Source: Peptostreptococcus canis
Lineage (GTDB): Bacteria; Bacillota; Clostridia; Peptostreptococcales; Peptostreptococcaceae
DNA length: 64,000 bases
Assembly (NCBI RefSeq): GCF_014229965.1
Contig: NZ_JABGBW010000001.1
Span: forward strand, 124,001 to 188,000
Reading direction: 5' to 3'
Under the pieces are notes generated by a model that was given only the letters and a program-made list of their open reading frames with translations, searched no databases and had not been told where the DNA came from. Of the stretch, positions 10,622 to 17,708 are shown piece after piece. Each line of letters begins with the position of its first letter. Within the stretch, counting starts at the first letter, position 1. A program made the position numbers and the translations under genes.

Positions 10622-10727
10622 AGTTTAAGTAAATACTTGTGGACTACTTCAATTAGCTTAGCAGCAGTATATACCTCTGAATCTTCTTTTACGATAATTG
10701 GCTCATAGTTTGCATTGCAAGGGTTTA
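10622..10727 (-). pseudogene. Duplicated fragment of a CI/LexA-type repressor C-terminus
   Basis: Bases 10,668-10,727 are identical to 11,495-11,554 inside the repressor gene, and the flanking translation still resembles the repressor C-terminus (LNPCNANYEPIIVKEDSEVY, then a VHKY ending). No start, promoter or upstream domain accompanies it. It looks like the tail of a second, mostly deleted repressor or a recent partial duplication. The remaining sequence between 10,533 and 10,802 shows nothing else I can support. Confidence 0.7.
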
Positions 10728-10802
10728 GTATTGATTAATAATCTGTTTTGTGAATTTTTTAAAGTAAATTCACTATTAATAACAACTGTTACAATCTATA
10801 CA

Positions 10803-11417
10803 TTATTTTCTTAATTTATTTTTTAGTGATTTAATACTTAATAGAGCCTTATCAGCAACTTCTTTATCTTTTGCAAATTGAATTCCTTTATTTGCTGTAT
10901 TTTTAATTGAATTTTTTATTGCTCCAGTTTTATATCTAATGCAAATAAAAAAGCTAAAATCTGTATTTATAGTTACTACTTTTTGAATTCCAAACTCATC
11001 AATTACAACTTGCTTGTACGGCCCACCTTGTGGAATTAGTTGCACAGAGCTTATTGTGTTGAAATGCTTATGAACAGTTGGTAATAATGAAGTCGGAACA
11101 TATCCAACTTGTTTCTTATTGGCCATTATTTTTATGGCATTTTTATCATGTATATTTTTGGGCTCCTTTACAAGCTTTACAGAACATGAAAAAGTAGCAT
11201 TAATAGGTATTTTATACTTTATGTATCCAACAGGGTTATCCAAAAAATCTTTTTTAGTCAATCCACCATACTCGTCGTATGGTTCTAAATATTCTTCATA
11301 GATTTTATTTACATTTTCCTGAAAGTAATATGAACTAGTGACTTTTTCTCTTAATTCAAAAATGTCAGCGGAATCAGATGTTTTATTAATAATGCTAAGT
11401 AGACCCAAGGTAAACAC
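10803..11417 (-). CDS. HIRAN-domain protein, function unknown
   Basis: About 204 residues. The middle contains a HIRAN-like segment (FSCSVKLVKEPKNIHDKNAI followed by KQVGYVP, about residues 75-115), a fold that in other proteins recognises DNA ends or damage. The C-terminus is basic. The gene lies between the repressor and the repressor-tail fragment on the same strand, in the lysogeny module, so it may be expressed from the prophage. The GTG at 11,417 is almost fused to AAAGGAGA; a TTG 9 bases further in has better spacing. Confidence 0.6.
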   Translation of the reverse strand: MFTLGLLSIINKTSDSADIFELREKVTSSYYFQENVNKIYEEYLEPYDEYGGLTKKDFLDNPVGYIKYKIPINATFSCSVKLVKEPKNIHDKNAIKIMANKKQVGYVPTSLLPTVHKHFNTISSVQLIPQGGPYKQVVIDEFGIQKVVTINTDFSFFICIRYKTGAIKNSIKNTANKGIQFAKDKEVADKALLSIKSLKNKLRK

Positions 11418-11456
11418 TCTCCTTTATCATATATATATTTAATTCTTAAATAGTAT

Positions 11457-12074
11457 TTAAAATTTATGGATGACTCCCACCAATTTTCCAGCAATATATA
11501 CCTCTGAATCTTCTTTTACGATAATTGGCTCATAGTTTGCATTGCAAGGGTTTAAAATTAGTGAATCGTCGGTTTTATAGATTTTTTTTAGTGTTGCTTC
11601 ATTATCAATAATAATTGCACCTATTTCGCCATTTTCAACAGTTGATTGTTTTTTCAGTAAAGCTATATCTCCATCATATATTTTGGCATCAATCATACTA
11701 TCACCTTTGACCCTAAGACAAAAATCTATCTTCAAACTTCTATCCATATATAGATAATCCTCTATGTTTTCATCAGCAAATATTGGCGTATCTGCAGCTA
11801 TGGTGCCGACTATTGGAACTGGTATTGCTTGAGGAAGTATTATATTTTTTACATTTGATAAGTCTGGTTCATCTTCAACCACACACGAAAGCCAAGATGG
11901 ACTTACATCTAGTGCATTTGCTAATAATGTTATTTTATCTTGTTTTGGCATATATCTGCCATTATAATAGTCAGAAATAGAAGAAGCTCTAATTCCAGTC
12001 AATTTTGATAATTCAGCTTGTGAAATACCTTTATCTTCAAGTATTTTTTTAAATCTAACCAAAAATGTTTCCAA
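11457..12074 (-). CDS. CI/LexA-like prophage repressor
   Basis: 205 residues. The N-terminal XRE helix-turn-helix (about 5-62) includes ISQAELSKLTGI and SSISDYYNGR. The C-terminal S24 peptidase domain has catalytic S126 (KGDSM) and K163 (ATLKK). The expected Ala-Gly self-cleavage site appears as Ala94-Asp95 (GTIAAD). It should hold the prophage silent until RecA-stimulated self-cleavage. The TTG start follows AAGGAGGTG. Four 12-bp palindromes nearby are likely operators, one covering its own -10 box, implying autoregulation. Confidence 0.9.
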   Translation of the reverse strand: METFLVRFKKILEDKGISQAELSKLTGIRASSISDYYNGRYMPKQDKITLLANALDVSPSWLSCVVEDEPDLSNVKNIILPQAIPVPIVGTIAADTPIFADENIEDYLYMDRSLKIDFCLRVKGDSMIDAKIYDGDIALLKKQSTVENGEIGAIIIDNEATLKKIYKTDDSLILNPCNANYEPIIVKEDSEVYIAGKLVGVIHKF

Positions 12075-12098
12075 TTGTTGTTCACCTCCTTAGCTCGA

Positions 12099-12132
12099 AT
12101 TATACAGTATTCCGTACAAAAAGTAAATAGAA
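12099..12132 (-). promoter_or_regulatory. Repressor promoter (leftward)
   Basis: On the minus strand TTTACT, a 17-base spacer and TATAAT (12,104-12,099) precede the repressor. Operator 1 (12,104-12,115) lies in the spacer and touches the -10 box, so bound repressor would block its own promoter. Confidence 0.65.
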
Positions 12133-12207
12133 AAGAAAAAATAATACAGAAAACTGTTGACTTTTTGTATGAAGTAAACTATACTTGAAATATAAACGGA
12201 AAACCGT
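12104..12207. promoter_or_regulatory. Three repressor operators in the divergent switch region
   Basis: ACAGTATTCCGT (12,104-12,115), ACAGAAAACTGT (12,146-12,157) and ACGGAAAACCGT (12,196-12,207) fit ACRG-N4-CYGT. Centres are 42 and 50 bases apart. The second touches the rightward -35 and the third lies just past the rightward start point, so both sites could repress the early operon. A fourth copy lies at 12,452-12,463. Confidence 0.75.
12157..12185 (+). promoter_or_regulatory. Early rightward promoter
   Basis: TTGACT (12,157-12,162), 17 bases and TATACT (12,180-12,185) form the best sigma-A-type promoter of the prophage, upstream of the Cro-like gene and flanked by two operators. Confidence 0.75.
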
Positions 12208-12233
12208 ATAAATAAGAAAGTGAGGATATGAAT

Positions 12234-12452
12234 ATGACAGTAAAGTATGATTATAGTAAACTCAGAGGTTTAATTAGAGAAAAATGTGGAACTCAAAGTA
12301 ACTTTGCAAAGGCAATTGGTATTTCAGGTACAAGTTTATCTCAAAGACTGAATAATAGTGTGCCATTTACCCAAACAGAGATAATGACAGCTTGCAAATT
12401 ATTTGGATGTACTATATCGGAAGCAGATGAAATTTTTTTTAAACATCAATAA
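12234..12452 (+). CDS. Cro-like regulator (DUF739-type)
   Basis: About 72 residues with a single helix-turn-helix (NFAKAIGISGTSLSQRLNN). It is the first gene of the rightward early operon, divergent from the CI-like repressor, the standard place for Cro. The ATG at 12,234 is 8 bases after GTGAGG; the ATG at 12,228 is too close. Its 3' end overlaps a convergent small gene by 7 bases. Confidence 0.8.
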   Translation: MTVKYDYSKLRGLIREKCGTQSNFAKAIGISGTSLSQRLNNSVPFTQTEIMTACKLFGCTISEADEIFFKHQ

Positions 12453-12667
12453 CGGAAAACCGTATAAAAAAGAGGTGAGGTGATAAGAGATAAAGCTGAC
12501 ACTATTAAAGTAGCGATTGCTATTTTGGTTGAAAGAATAGAATCTTTTTTTAGTTCTTTATAATGTTGTTCGTTCAACTTTATAAGTTCATTAAGTCTAG
12601 TTATTTCTTCAACTTTCAAGTTGTCGCTATGGAGAACAGATTGTCTCATTTGCTTGTAATCAATCAT
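12446..12667 (-). CDS. Small membrane protein with coiled coil
   Basis: 73 residues from the ATG at 12,667, behind ACGGAGG. A charged, probably coiled-coil N-terminal half (about 10-45) is followed by one C-terminal hydrophobic helix (about 47-70). It is transcribed against the early operon and has its own extended -10, TGATATAAT (12,707-12,699 on the minus strand). The fourth repressor operator lies within its last codons. No family recognised. Superinfection exclusion is a guess from size, topology and place. Confidence 0.55.
   Translation of the reverse strand: MIDYKQMRQSVLHSDNLKVEEITRLNELIKLNEQHYKELKKDSILSTKIAIATLIVSALSLITSPLFYTVFRY
12452..12463. promoter_or_regulatory. Fourth repressor operator
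   Basis: ACGGAAAACCGT is an exact copy of the operator at 12,196-12,207, located 3' of the Cro-like gene and inside the end of the convergent small gene. No promoter overlaps it, so it may serve looping or a roadblock. Confidence 0.6.
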
Positions 12668-12734
12668 AGAATACCTCCGTATTAATATAGTTATTTTGAT
12701 TATATCACACAAAAAGAAAGTGAGGTGAGATGTG

Positions 12735-13073
12735 ATGGGAAAAATCTTAAGTGTAGAAGATATTAAATATTTTCTATCAACGCAAAATATTTCAAAACGA
12801 AAATTTGCTAAAGATTTGGGAATAAGTAGAACGCATCTAGACAAATTACTATCGGAAAAATGTACGGTAGGAGTGCGTACTTATCAAAAATTAGATAGAT
12901 ATTTTAAGAAATTTGAATTAGATATTGAAATGTTTCTTTTGCCAACTGAAATAGTACTGGGTGATAAAATTGTTAGATGTATCAATATAACAAATGAGTC
13001 AAATGAATTGATAGCAAGTATTACAAGTTCTAATATAATTGAACGAGATGGATACAAAGTTGAGTGCAAGTAA
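12735..13073 (+). CDS. Early phage helix-turn-helix protein
   Basis: About 112 residues. The N-terminal half holds a helix-turn-helix (RKFAKDLGISRTHLDKLL, about 21-38). The C-terminal half (about 60-112) is a small domain I do not recognise. The ATG at 12,735 follows GAGGTGAG; a GTG directly upstream is also possible. Position after Cro in the early region suggests a second regulator or antirepressor-like role, not shown by motif. Confidence 0.65.
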   Translation: MGKILSVEDIKYFLSTQNISKRKFAKDLGISRTHLDKLLSEKCTVGVRTYQKLDRYFKKFELDIEMFLLPTEIVLGDKIVRCINITNESNELIASITSSNIIERDGYKVECK

Positions 13074-13081
13074 AAAATAAT

Positions 13082-13291
13082 TTAACCTAGATTATTGTTT
13101 TTTGATTTGTCAGGGTTAGACACTGGAGTATCAACTCCGTTAATATTTCTAACATGGAAATTTTCGTAGTTACCTTTGTTTATTTCCTTTACAAATTGAT
13201 TTCTTGTCATTGTTTTTCCGGTATTGTTATCAACAAAATGTGTGTTTCTACCGGTTGAAGATTCTTTTGTTACTGAAATTCTTTTTGGCAT
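13082..13291 (-). CDS. Conserved small mobile-element protein (DUF3892-like)
   Basis: 69 residues starting MPKRISVTKESSTGRN and ending with the TPVSNPDKSKNNNLG pattern I associate with a small conserved family in phages and mobile elements. AAAGGAG precedes the ATG, and a minus-strand TGCTATAAT extended -10 lies about 70 bases upstream. Function unknown. It is transcribed against the early operon, like the small membrane gene to its left. Confidence 0.6.
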   Translation of the reverse strand: MPKRISVTKESSTGRNTHFVDNNTGKTMTRNQFVKEINKGNYENFHVRNINGVDTPVSNPDKSKNNNLG

Positions 13292-13372
13292 TTAATCACT
13301 CCTTTAAGAAAAAATACAATTGAGTTTTGGAAATTTTACAAGAAAACTTGCACTCATGTATATTATAGCATG

Positions 13373-13400
13373 GCACTAAAAAATAATCAATATATAGTGC
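13373..13400. repeat. Inverted repeat in a divergent promoter region
   Basis: GCACTA (13,373-13,378) and TAGTGC (13,395-13,400) flank 16 AT-rich bases between the leftward promoter of the gene at 13,082 and the rightward genes from 13,465. A further TTGCACT lies at 13,349. A possible operator for one of the small regulators. Confidence 0.35.
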
Positions 13401-13464
13401 AAAATAAAAAATATAGACAATATTATACTATATATAGATATTTTAGAAAGCGAGGTGATGAGAA

Positions 13465-13644
13465 GTGAATAATTATTTTATTGAGGTAAAGGAGATATCG
13501 AAAATATTATGTATGTCAGAAGCATATGCATACAAAGTAATCAGAGAACTTAATGAAGAGTTAAAAGAAAAAGGGTTTAGAGTTGTTAGAGGAAAGGTTC
13601 CAAGGGTTTATTTCAAAGAAAGGTATGGTATTGATGAGAATTGA
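13465..13644 (+). CDS. Excisionase-like small HTH protein
   Basis: 59 residues from a GTG behind GCGAGGTGATGAG. It aligns by eye with the broken excisionase at 44.5 kb: VKEISKILCMSEAYAYKVIR corresponds to AKEVQDFLEVSRTTAYQLIN, and RVVRGKVPRVYF to RVQRGKVNR-YF. This is a winged-helix MerR/Xis-type fold that aids integrase-driven excision. It lies far from int here, in the early operon. Confidence 0.65.
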   Translation: MNNYFIEVKEISKILCMSEAYAYKVIRELNEELKEKGFRVVRGKVPRVYFKERYGIDEN

Positions 13645-13723
13645 TTTAGTTGGTGCATTTAAGTACATACTTTTGATTGTAGTAGAATATATCTCAATGT
13701 ATTTGAGATGGGCAAATGATTAA
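13634..13723 (+). CDS. 29-residue membrane peptide
   Basis: The ATG overlaps the end of the excisionase-like gene by 11 bases, suggesting translational coupling. The product (MRIDLVGAFKYILLIVVEYI...) is a single hydrophobic helix with a short charged tail. No family recognised; similar tiny frames occur in early regions of Bacillota prophages. Confidence 0.4.
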   Translation: MRIDLVGAFKYILLIVVEYISMYLRWAND

Positions 13724-13740
13724 ATAAATAGGAGTGTAGC

Positions 13741-13845
13741 ATGGATAATAAAACGAAAGATGCATATGAAAGATTAATAGAGTTGATGGATAAATATGGA
13801 TTAACTTTTGATGATGTAATAAGTATTATTCAAGATAATATATAA
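13741..13845 (+). CDS. 34-residue acidic peptide
   Basis: The ATG follows TAGGAGTG at good spacing and encodes a soluble amphipathic peptide (MDNKTKDAYERLIELMDKYG...). It sits between the excisionase-like gene and the replication initiator. Downstream, AGCGACGACT and AGTCAATCGCT (13,849-13,875) can fold into a hairpin without a T-tract. Function unknown. Confidence 0.4.
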   Translation: MDNKTKDAYERLIELMDKYGLTFDDVISIIQDNI

Positions 13846-13940
13846 AAAAGCGACGACTAATTAAAGTCAATCGCTAACAACTTACACTTAATATTATATC
13901 AGAAAAAAGGTGATATGAATATATTTTTAGGAGATTTGTT

Positions 13941-14804
13941 ATGGCTAATGTAATTAATTATTTTTCACATGACAGCAATGCGAGGAATTCTGACAAAATA
14001 ATAAAACTAAGAATGAAGCTTGGCATGGAAGGTTATGGAATATATTTTGCTCTTTTGGAAAGACTAAGAGATGAAAAAGAATATAAATCACTAAGAGATT
14101 ATGAGATACTGGCGTTTGATTTTAGAGTTGATGTTGAAAAAATAAGATCAGTGGTTGAAGATTTCGATTTATTTGAGATTTCTGAGGATGGTAATTCATT
14201 CTATTCAAAAGGATTTCTTGAAAGAATGGAAATTAAAGATAGTATTAAAAAGAAACGTTCTGACGCTGGCAAAAAAGGTGCTGAAAAGAAATGGAATAAG
14301 ATTGATGGCGATATTGCTGGTGTTGAGACTGACGAAATAGAAGCTTGCAATAGTTATGTTATAAAAGATAATAGCAATGTCAATACAAAAGATAGCAACA
14401 CTATAGCAAAAGATAGCAAAAGTATGGCAAAAAATGGCAAAGAAAAGGAAAGTAAAGAAAAGAAAAGTAAAGAAATATATAGTCAAAACTCGAACGAGTT
14501 TCGACTTGCATATCTTCTTTTCAAGTTGCTGAAAATGAATAATGACAAATTTAAAATGCCTAATTTACAAGAGTGGGCGAAACACATTGATTTAATGTTG
14601 CGAATTGATAAAAGGAGTGTTGATGATGTTGAAAAAGTCATTAGGTTTTGTCAACAAGATGAATTTTGGTGGAACAATATACGGAGTACGTCAAAACTTA
14701 GACAGCAGTTTGACGCTCTTTATCCGAAAGCGGCAAAATTGAAACCTAAAGGAATTTGTCAAAGTGATAATGTAGGAGGGGAGTATGGTTGGGATAGATA
14801 TTAG
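13941..14804 (+). CDS. Phage replication initiator (Lin1244/DnaD-like)
   Basis: 287 residues. The N-terminus (MANVINYFSHDSNARNSDKI, about 1-110) matches the Lin1244/Lin1753 (DUF4373) domain of phage replication proteins. A low-complexity linker rich in KDSN and KESKE (about 125-180) is followed by a C-terminal helical region. The gene overlaps the helicase gene by 20 bases, which supports an initiator/loader role. The linker-coding DNA contains evenly spaced iterons, a common place for a phage origin. Confidence 0.75.
   Translation: MANVINYFSHDSNARNSDKIIKLRMKLGMEGYGIYFALLERLRDEKEYKSLRDYEILAFDFRVDVEKIRSVVEDFDLFEISEDGNSFYSKGFLERMEIKDSIKKKRSDAGKKGAEKKWNKIDGDIAGVETDEIEACNSYVIKDNSNVNTKDSNTIAKDSKSMAKNGKEKESKEKKSKEIYSQNSNEFRLAYLLFKLLKMNNDKFKMPNLQEWAKHIDLMLRIDKRSVDDVEKVIRFCQQDEFWWNNIRSTSKLRQQFDALYPKAAKLKPKGICQSDNVGGEYGWDRY
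14363..14440 (+). repeat. Iterons, candidate phage replication origin
   Basis: AAAAGATAGCAA occurs at 14,387-14,398 and 14,408-14,419, with variants at 14,363-14,377 (AAAAGATAATAGCAA) and 14,429-14,440. The last three begin exactly 21 bases apart, two helical turns. They lie in the initiator gene. The spacing could also follow from the KDS-type amino acid repeat they encode. Confidence 0.45.
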
Positions 14805-16116
14805 TTTTGCAAATATTGAAGCTGAGACAGCGCTGTTGGGTTGTATTATTTCTGACAACTCATGTATGGTCAAATGTATGGATTCAGGTGTTGTTCCGGA
14901 TGATTTTATGGAACAAGGATTCGGATTTGTGTATTATTGCATGAGTGAGCTATTTAAATCAAATAAGCCTATTGAGGCGGTTAGTTTAATTTCATACGTA
15001 AGGTCAGCTGGTGGAAGTATAGAGGCATCAGATGTAACTGCGATGGCTCTGGCTGGGATAGTAACAAGTCTTGATTATTACATATCTGAGATTAAGACAA
15101 TGAGCTTTAAAAGACGTATTGTGGCTGAGATTAACGATATTGTTGGCGAGATGAAGAACAACTCTATGTCTCAAATTAAAAGCAGTATTGCAGATTTATT
15201 AAACAATGCTAGTACTGATAGTGAAGTTAAAGAACTGTATTGTGATATTTCAGAAATTAAGCGAGTTGAAATGAATTCTGGCTTACAGTTAGGGTTTTCT
15301 GAGTTGGATTATTTGACTAATGGGTTGGTATTTGGAAGTCTCACAGTACTGACTGGTGAGCCTAGCAGTGGAAAATCAACTCTGTTAAATCAAATCATTG
15401 CACATAATATTGCTAGTGGATATAAGGCACTGATATACTCTGGAGAATTGACAGCATTTAACACATTGCAGTGGTTCATGAGAACTGTTGCCAATGTTGA
15501 GGATTTGAAAGAGTATAGGGGTGCTAACGGAACATATTATGATGTGAATTCTAGGGGAGAGAATGCGATTAGGAGCTGGATTAAAAATAGGCTGTTTCTA
15601 TTTAACGAAGAGAGTGTTGCAAATATTGAAAATATAACAGTTACAATTGATTATCTGGCTAGGGAAAAAGGTTTGAAATTGGTTGTTATAGATAATATGA
15701 TGACGGTTGAAAACTCAGGAGATGAAGAGCTTGAAAAGCAAAAAAATTTGTCCAAAAGTTTAAAGTCGCTAGCAAGAAAACATGGCTTGTGTGTGATTTT
15801 AGTGGCTCATCCAAAGAAAAAAGATCGGCGTGAAAAATACCATATGCATGATGTTAGTGGGGCATCTGAAGTGGTTAATTTGGCTGATTATGAGTTTTTG
15901 TTGACAAGAACCATTGACGATAAAGATGATATTACTAGAATCGTGATATTGAAAAATCGTGTAACTGGAAAACAAGGGATTAAGAGGGTTTTGCATTTCG
16001 ATGAAATCAGAAAAAGATTTTATATTAATTCTGACGAGAGAAACAGAGATTATAAATACATTCAGTTGGATCAAATTTGTTTTACCGAAAGTGATGCATA
16101 TGACGCTCCATTTTAG
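14785..16116 (+). CDS. DnaB-like replicative helicase
   Basis: 443 residues. The N-terminal DnaB-type helical domain (about 5-110, ETALLGCIISD) and the RecA-fold domain with Walker A GEPSSGKST (about 191-199), Walker B LVVIDN and a Q/H motif VILVAHPKKKDR are visible. A phage helicase that unwinds DNA ahead of the fork; it would be loaded by the upstream initiator. A GGAGGGG site precedes the ATG inside the initiator gene. Confidence 0.9.
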   Translation: MVGIDISFANIEAETALLGCIISDNSCMVKCMDSGVVPDDFMEQGFGFVYYCMSELFKSNKPIEAVSLISYVRSAGGSIEASDVTAMALAGIVTSLDYYISEIKTMSFKRRIVAEINDIVGEMKNNSMSQIKSSIADLLNNASTDSEVKELYCDISEIKRVEMNSGLQLGFSELDYLTNGLVFGSLTVLTGEPSSGKSTLLNQIIAHNIASGYKALIYSGELTAFNTLQWFMRTVANVEDLKEYRGANGTYYDVNSRGENAIRSWIKNRLFLFNEESVANIENITVTIDYLAREKGLKLVVIDNMMTVENSGDEELEKQKNLSKSLKSLARKHGLCVILVAHPKKKDRREKYHMHDVSGASEVVNLADYEFLLTRTIDDKDDITRIVILKNRVTGKQGIKRVLHFDEIRKRFYINSDERNRDYKYIQLDQICFTESDAYDAPF

Positions 16117-16131
16117 AAAGGGGGATTTGAA

Positions 16132-16392
16132 ATGACAGAGATTGAGGCAGTTGAGTTATATCTGGATAATCTAAAACGACTTGAAAATGCTGAAATATAT
16201 TTTTACAACTTGGATTTGAGCGATAAGGAATATTTTGATAACCCGCACTGGGGATCATATTTTGAAATATTACAAAATTGCAAAAAAATATATCCTTTAG
16301 TAAAAAATTTTGAAGGGCTATCTAAATTAGCAAAGGAAAGAGGACTATCAAGATATAAGTGGTTCGAAAGGAATAAACACATAAGAAATTAA
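16132..16392 (+). CDS. Small early phage protein, unknown
   Basis: 86 residues, acidic N-terminus and basic C-terminus (MTEIEAVELYLDNLKRL ... YKWFERNKHIRN), mostly helical by composition. GAAAGGGGG lies before the ATG. It sits between the helicase and SSB genes in the same direction, so a replication accessory role is plausible but not shown. Confidence 0.6.
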   Translation: MTEIEAVELYLDNLKRLENAEIYFYNLDLSDKEYFDNPHWGSYFEILQNCKKIYPLVKNFEGLSKLAKERGLSRYKWFERNKHIRN

Positions 16393-16477
16393 AGGTGAAT
16401 AACATGATTTAGTTCAGTTATTGGCTGCTAGAATTAAATCACACTTTTAAAATAATTTTTTCAAACAGGAGGTTATT

Positions 16478-16876
16478 ATGGCAAATATAAATAGTGTGGT
16501 ATTAATTGGCAGGCTCACAAAAGATCCTGAAATTAGATATATACCAACTACAGGAACACCAGTAGCTGCATTCACATTAGCTATTGATAGAGATTATAAA
16601 AATAAAGATGGCTCCACTACTACTGATTTTATACCAGTGGAATTAATGGGAAAGCCTGCAGAGTTTTGTGCAAATTACATTACAAAAGGTAGGCCAGTAG
16701 CAATACAAGGCTCAATACGAATAGAAAAGTACGAAAAAGATGATGAGAAAAGAACTTTCACAAAAGTTGTAGGTAAGAATATTCAAGCATTGGATAGTAA
16801 GAAAGGTGAAAAATCTGAACAGGGTGAAAGTCCAGCATCCTTTGAAGCTGTTGATAATGATGATGTTCCATTTTAA
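16478..16876 (+). CDS. ssb: Single-stranded DNA-binding protein
   Basis: 132 residues: an OB-fold (about 1-105, VVLIGRLTKDPEIRY and FIPVELMGKPAEF) and a disordered tail ending DDVPF, the acidic tip that recruits partner proteins. It coats single-stranded DNA during phage replication. AGGAGG precedes the ATG. It is shorter than chromosomal SSB, as usual for phage copies. Confidence 0.95.
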   Translation: MANINSVVLIGRLTKDPEIRYIPTTGTPVAAFTLAIDRDYKNKDGSTTTDFIPVELMGKPAEFCANYITKGRPVAIQGSIRIEKYEKDDEKRTFTKVVGKNIQALDSKKGEKSEQGESPASFEAVDNDDVPF

Positions 16877-16920
16877 AAGCATGAATTTCTTTAAAAGTAT
16901 GTTGGCAAGGAGGTATATGT

Positions 16921-17430
16921 ATGGCTAAAACAAAGCGTTCAAGTGACTTTAGACGTATTGATAAATGGCTTCACGAGTATGAATTTCTTAAGCTAACAAT
17001 AGAGATTTTGGAAAGAGAAATTGAAGATATTAAAAAGGTTGAGATTGACGGTGGATGCAATGGAATCTCATACGATAATATTAAAGTAAGCCCTACTAAC
17101 TCGGTTAATAATATGTTGGAAAATAATGTTATTAGAAAGCATGAAATACTCTCAAGAAAAGAACTTGAAATGAAGGCTTTGCTGGATCATAAAGTTAAAA
17201 TGGATAGAGCGTATAATAATTTTAATTCCGATCAGAAAATTTTTTATGATTTATTCTATGTAAAAAAATATTCCAGAATAAAAATAATGGATATGATGAA
17301 TATAAATAAAAATATCTACAATAGTTTAAGGAGCAGCACTGTTTATAGCGCACTAAACTCAATTGAGCCACAAAGGGTTTTTAGTGAAATAATAGAAAGA
17401 TTTGCTGGCAACCAAAAAAGGAATAAATAG
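16921..17430 (+). CDS. ArpU/RinA-like late transcription regulator
   Basis: 169 residues. A helical N-terminal region is followed by a C-terminal segment FYDLFYVKKYSRIKIMDMMNINKNIYNSL that looks like a sigma region-4-type helix-turn-helix, as in ArpU/RinA phage activators of late genes. It is the last gene before the late block, the usual place for this regulator. AAGGAGG precedes the ATG. A strong inverted repeat lies about 60 bases downstream. Confidence 0.6.
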   Translation: MAKTKRSSDFRRIDKWLHEYEFLKLTIEILEREIEDIKKVEIDGGCNGISYDNIKVSPTNSVNNMLENNVIRKHEILSRKELEMKALLDHKVKMDRAYNNFNSDQKIFYDLFYVKKYSRIKIMDMMNINKNIYNSLRSSTVYSALNSIEPQRVFSEIIERFAGNQKRNK

Positions 17431-17487
17431 GGGAAAAGTAGGGAATAAAAAAGCGTTGAAAGATGATATCATGGTATTGTGGAAGAT

Positions 17488-17526
17488 GAAGGTGGTAGTC
17501 ATTGTGAATCACTAATTACCACCTTC
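17488..17526 (+). other. Strong inverted repeat after the late regulator
   Basis: GAAGGTGGTA (17,488-17,497) pairs exactly with TACCACCTTC (17,517-17,526). The T-tract is poor (TTTGACTT), so it may be a weak terminator or a protein site. No gene lies between 17,431 and 17,708; the rest of this stretch holds the terminator at 17,581 and promoter-like sequence. Confidence 0.5.
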
Positions 17527-17580
17527 TTTGACTTAAGTAGACAGGCTTCATGACCTCCCTAAAAATATATTTATTAAAAA

Positions 17581-17610
17581 AAATAGCACCTTTGCTGGGT
17601 GTTATTTTTT
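17581..17610 (+). terminator. Terminator before the two-gene cassette
   Basis: AATAGCACC (17,582-17,590) pairs with GGGTGTTATT (17,597-17,606), followed by TTTT. It separates the early operon from the cassette that starts at 17,709. Confidence 0.8.
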
Positions 17611-17708
17611 CGTTTAATTTTTGTAAATTTGACTATAATATATTGTGGAAAATATTTTCCTTTGGTATAGTTAGGGTAAGAATGATTATATTAGGGGGAA
17701 AATAGTTA

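Noticed and set aside
12480-12563. Plus-strand 27-codon frame after operator 4
   Set aside because: It has AGGTGAGG upstream but overlaps the better supported minus-strand membrane gene and encodes no recognisable peptide.
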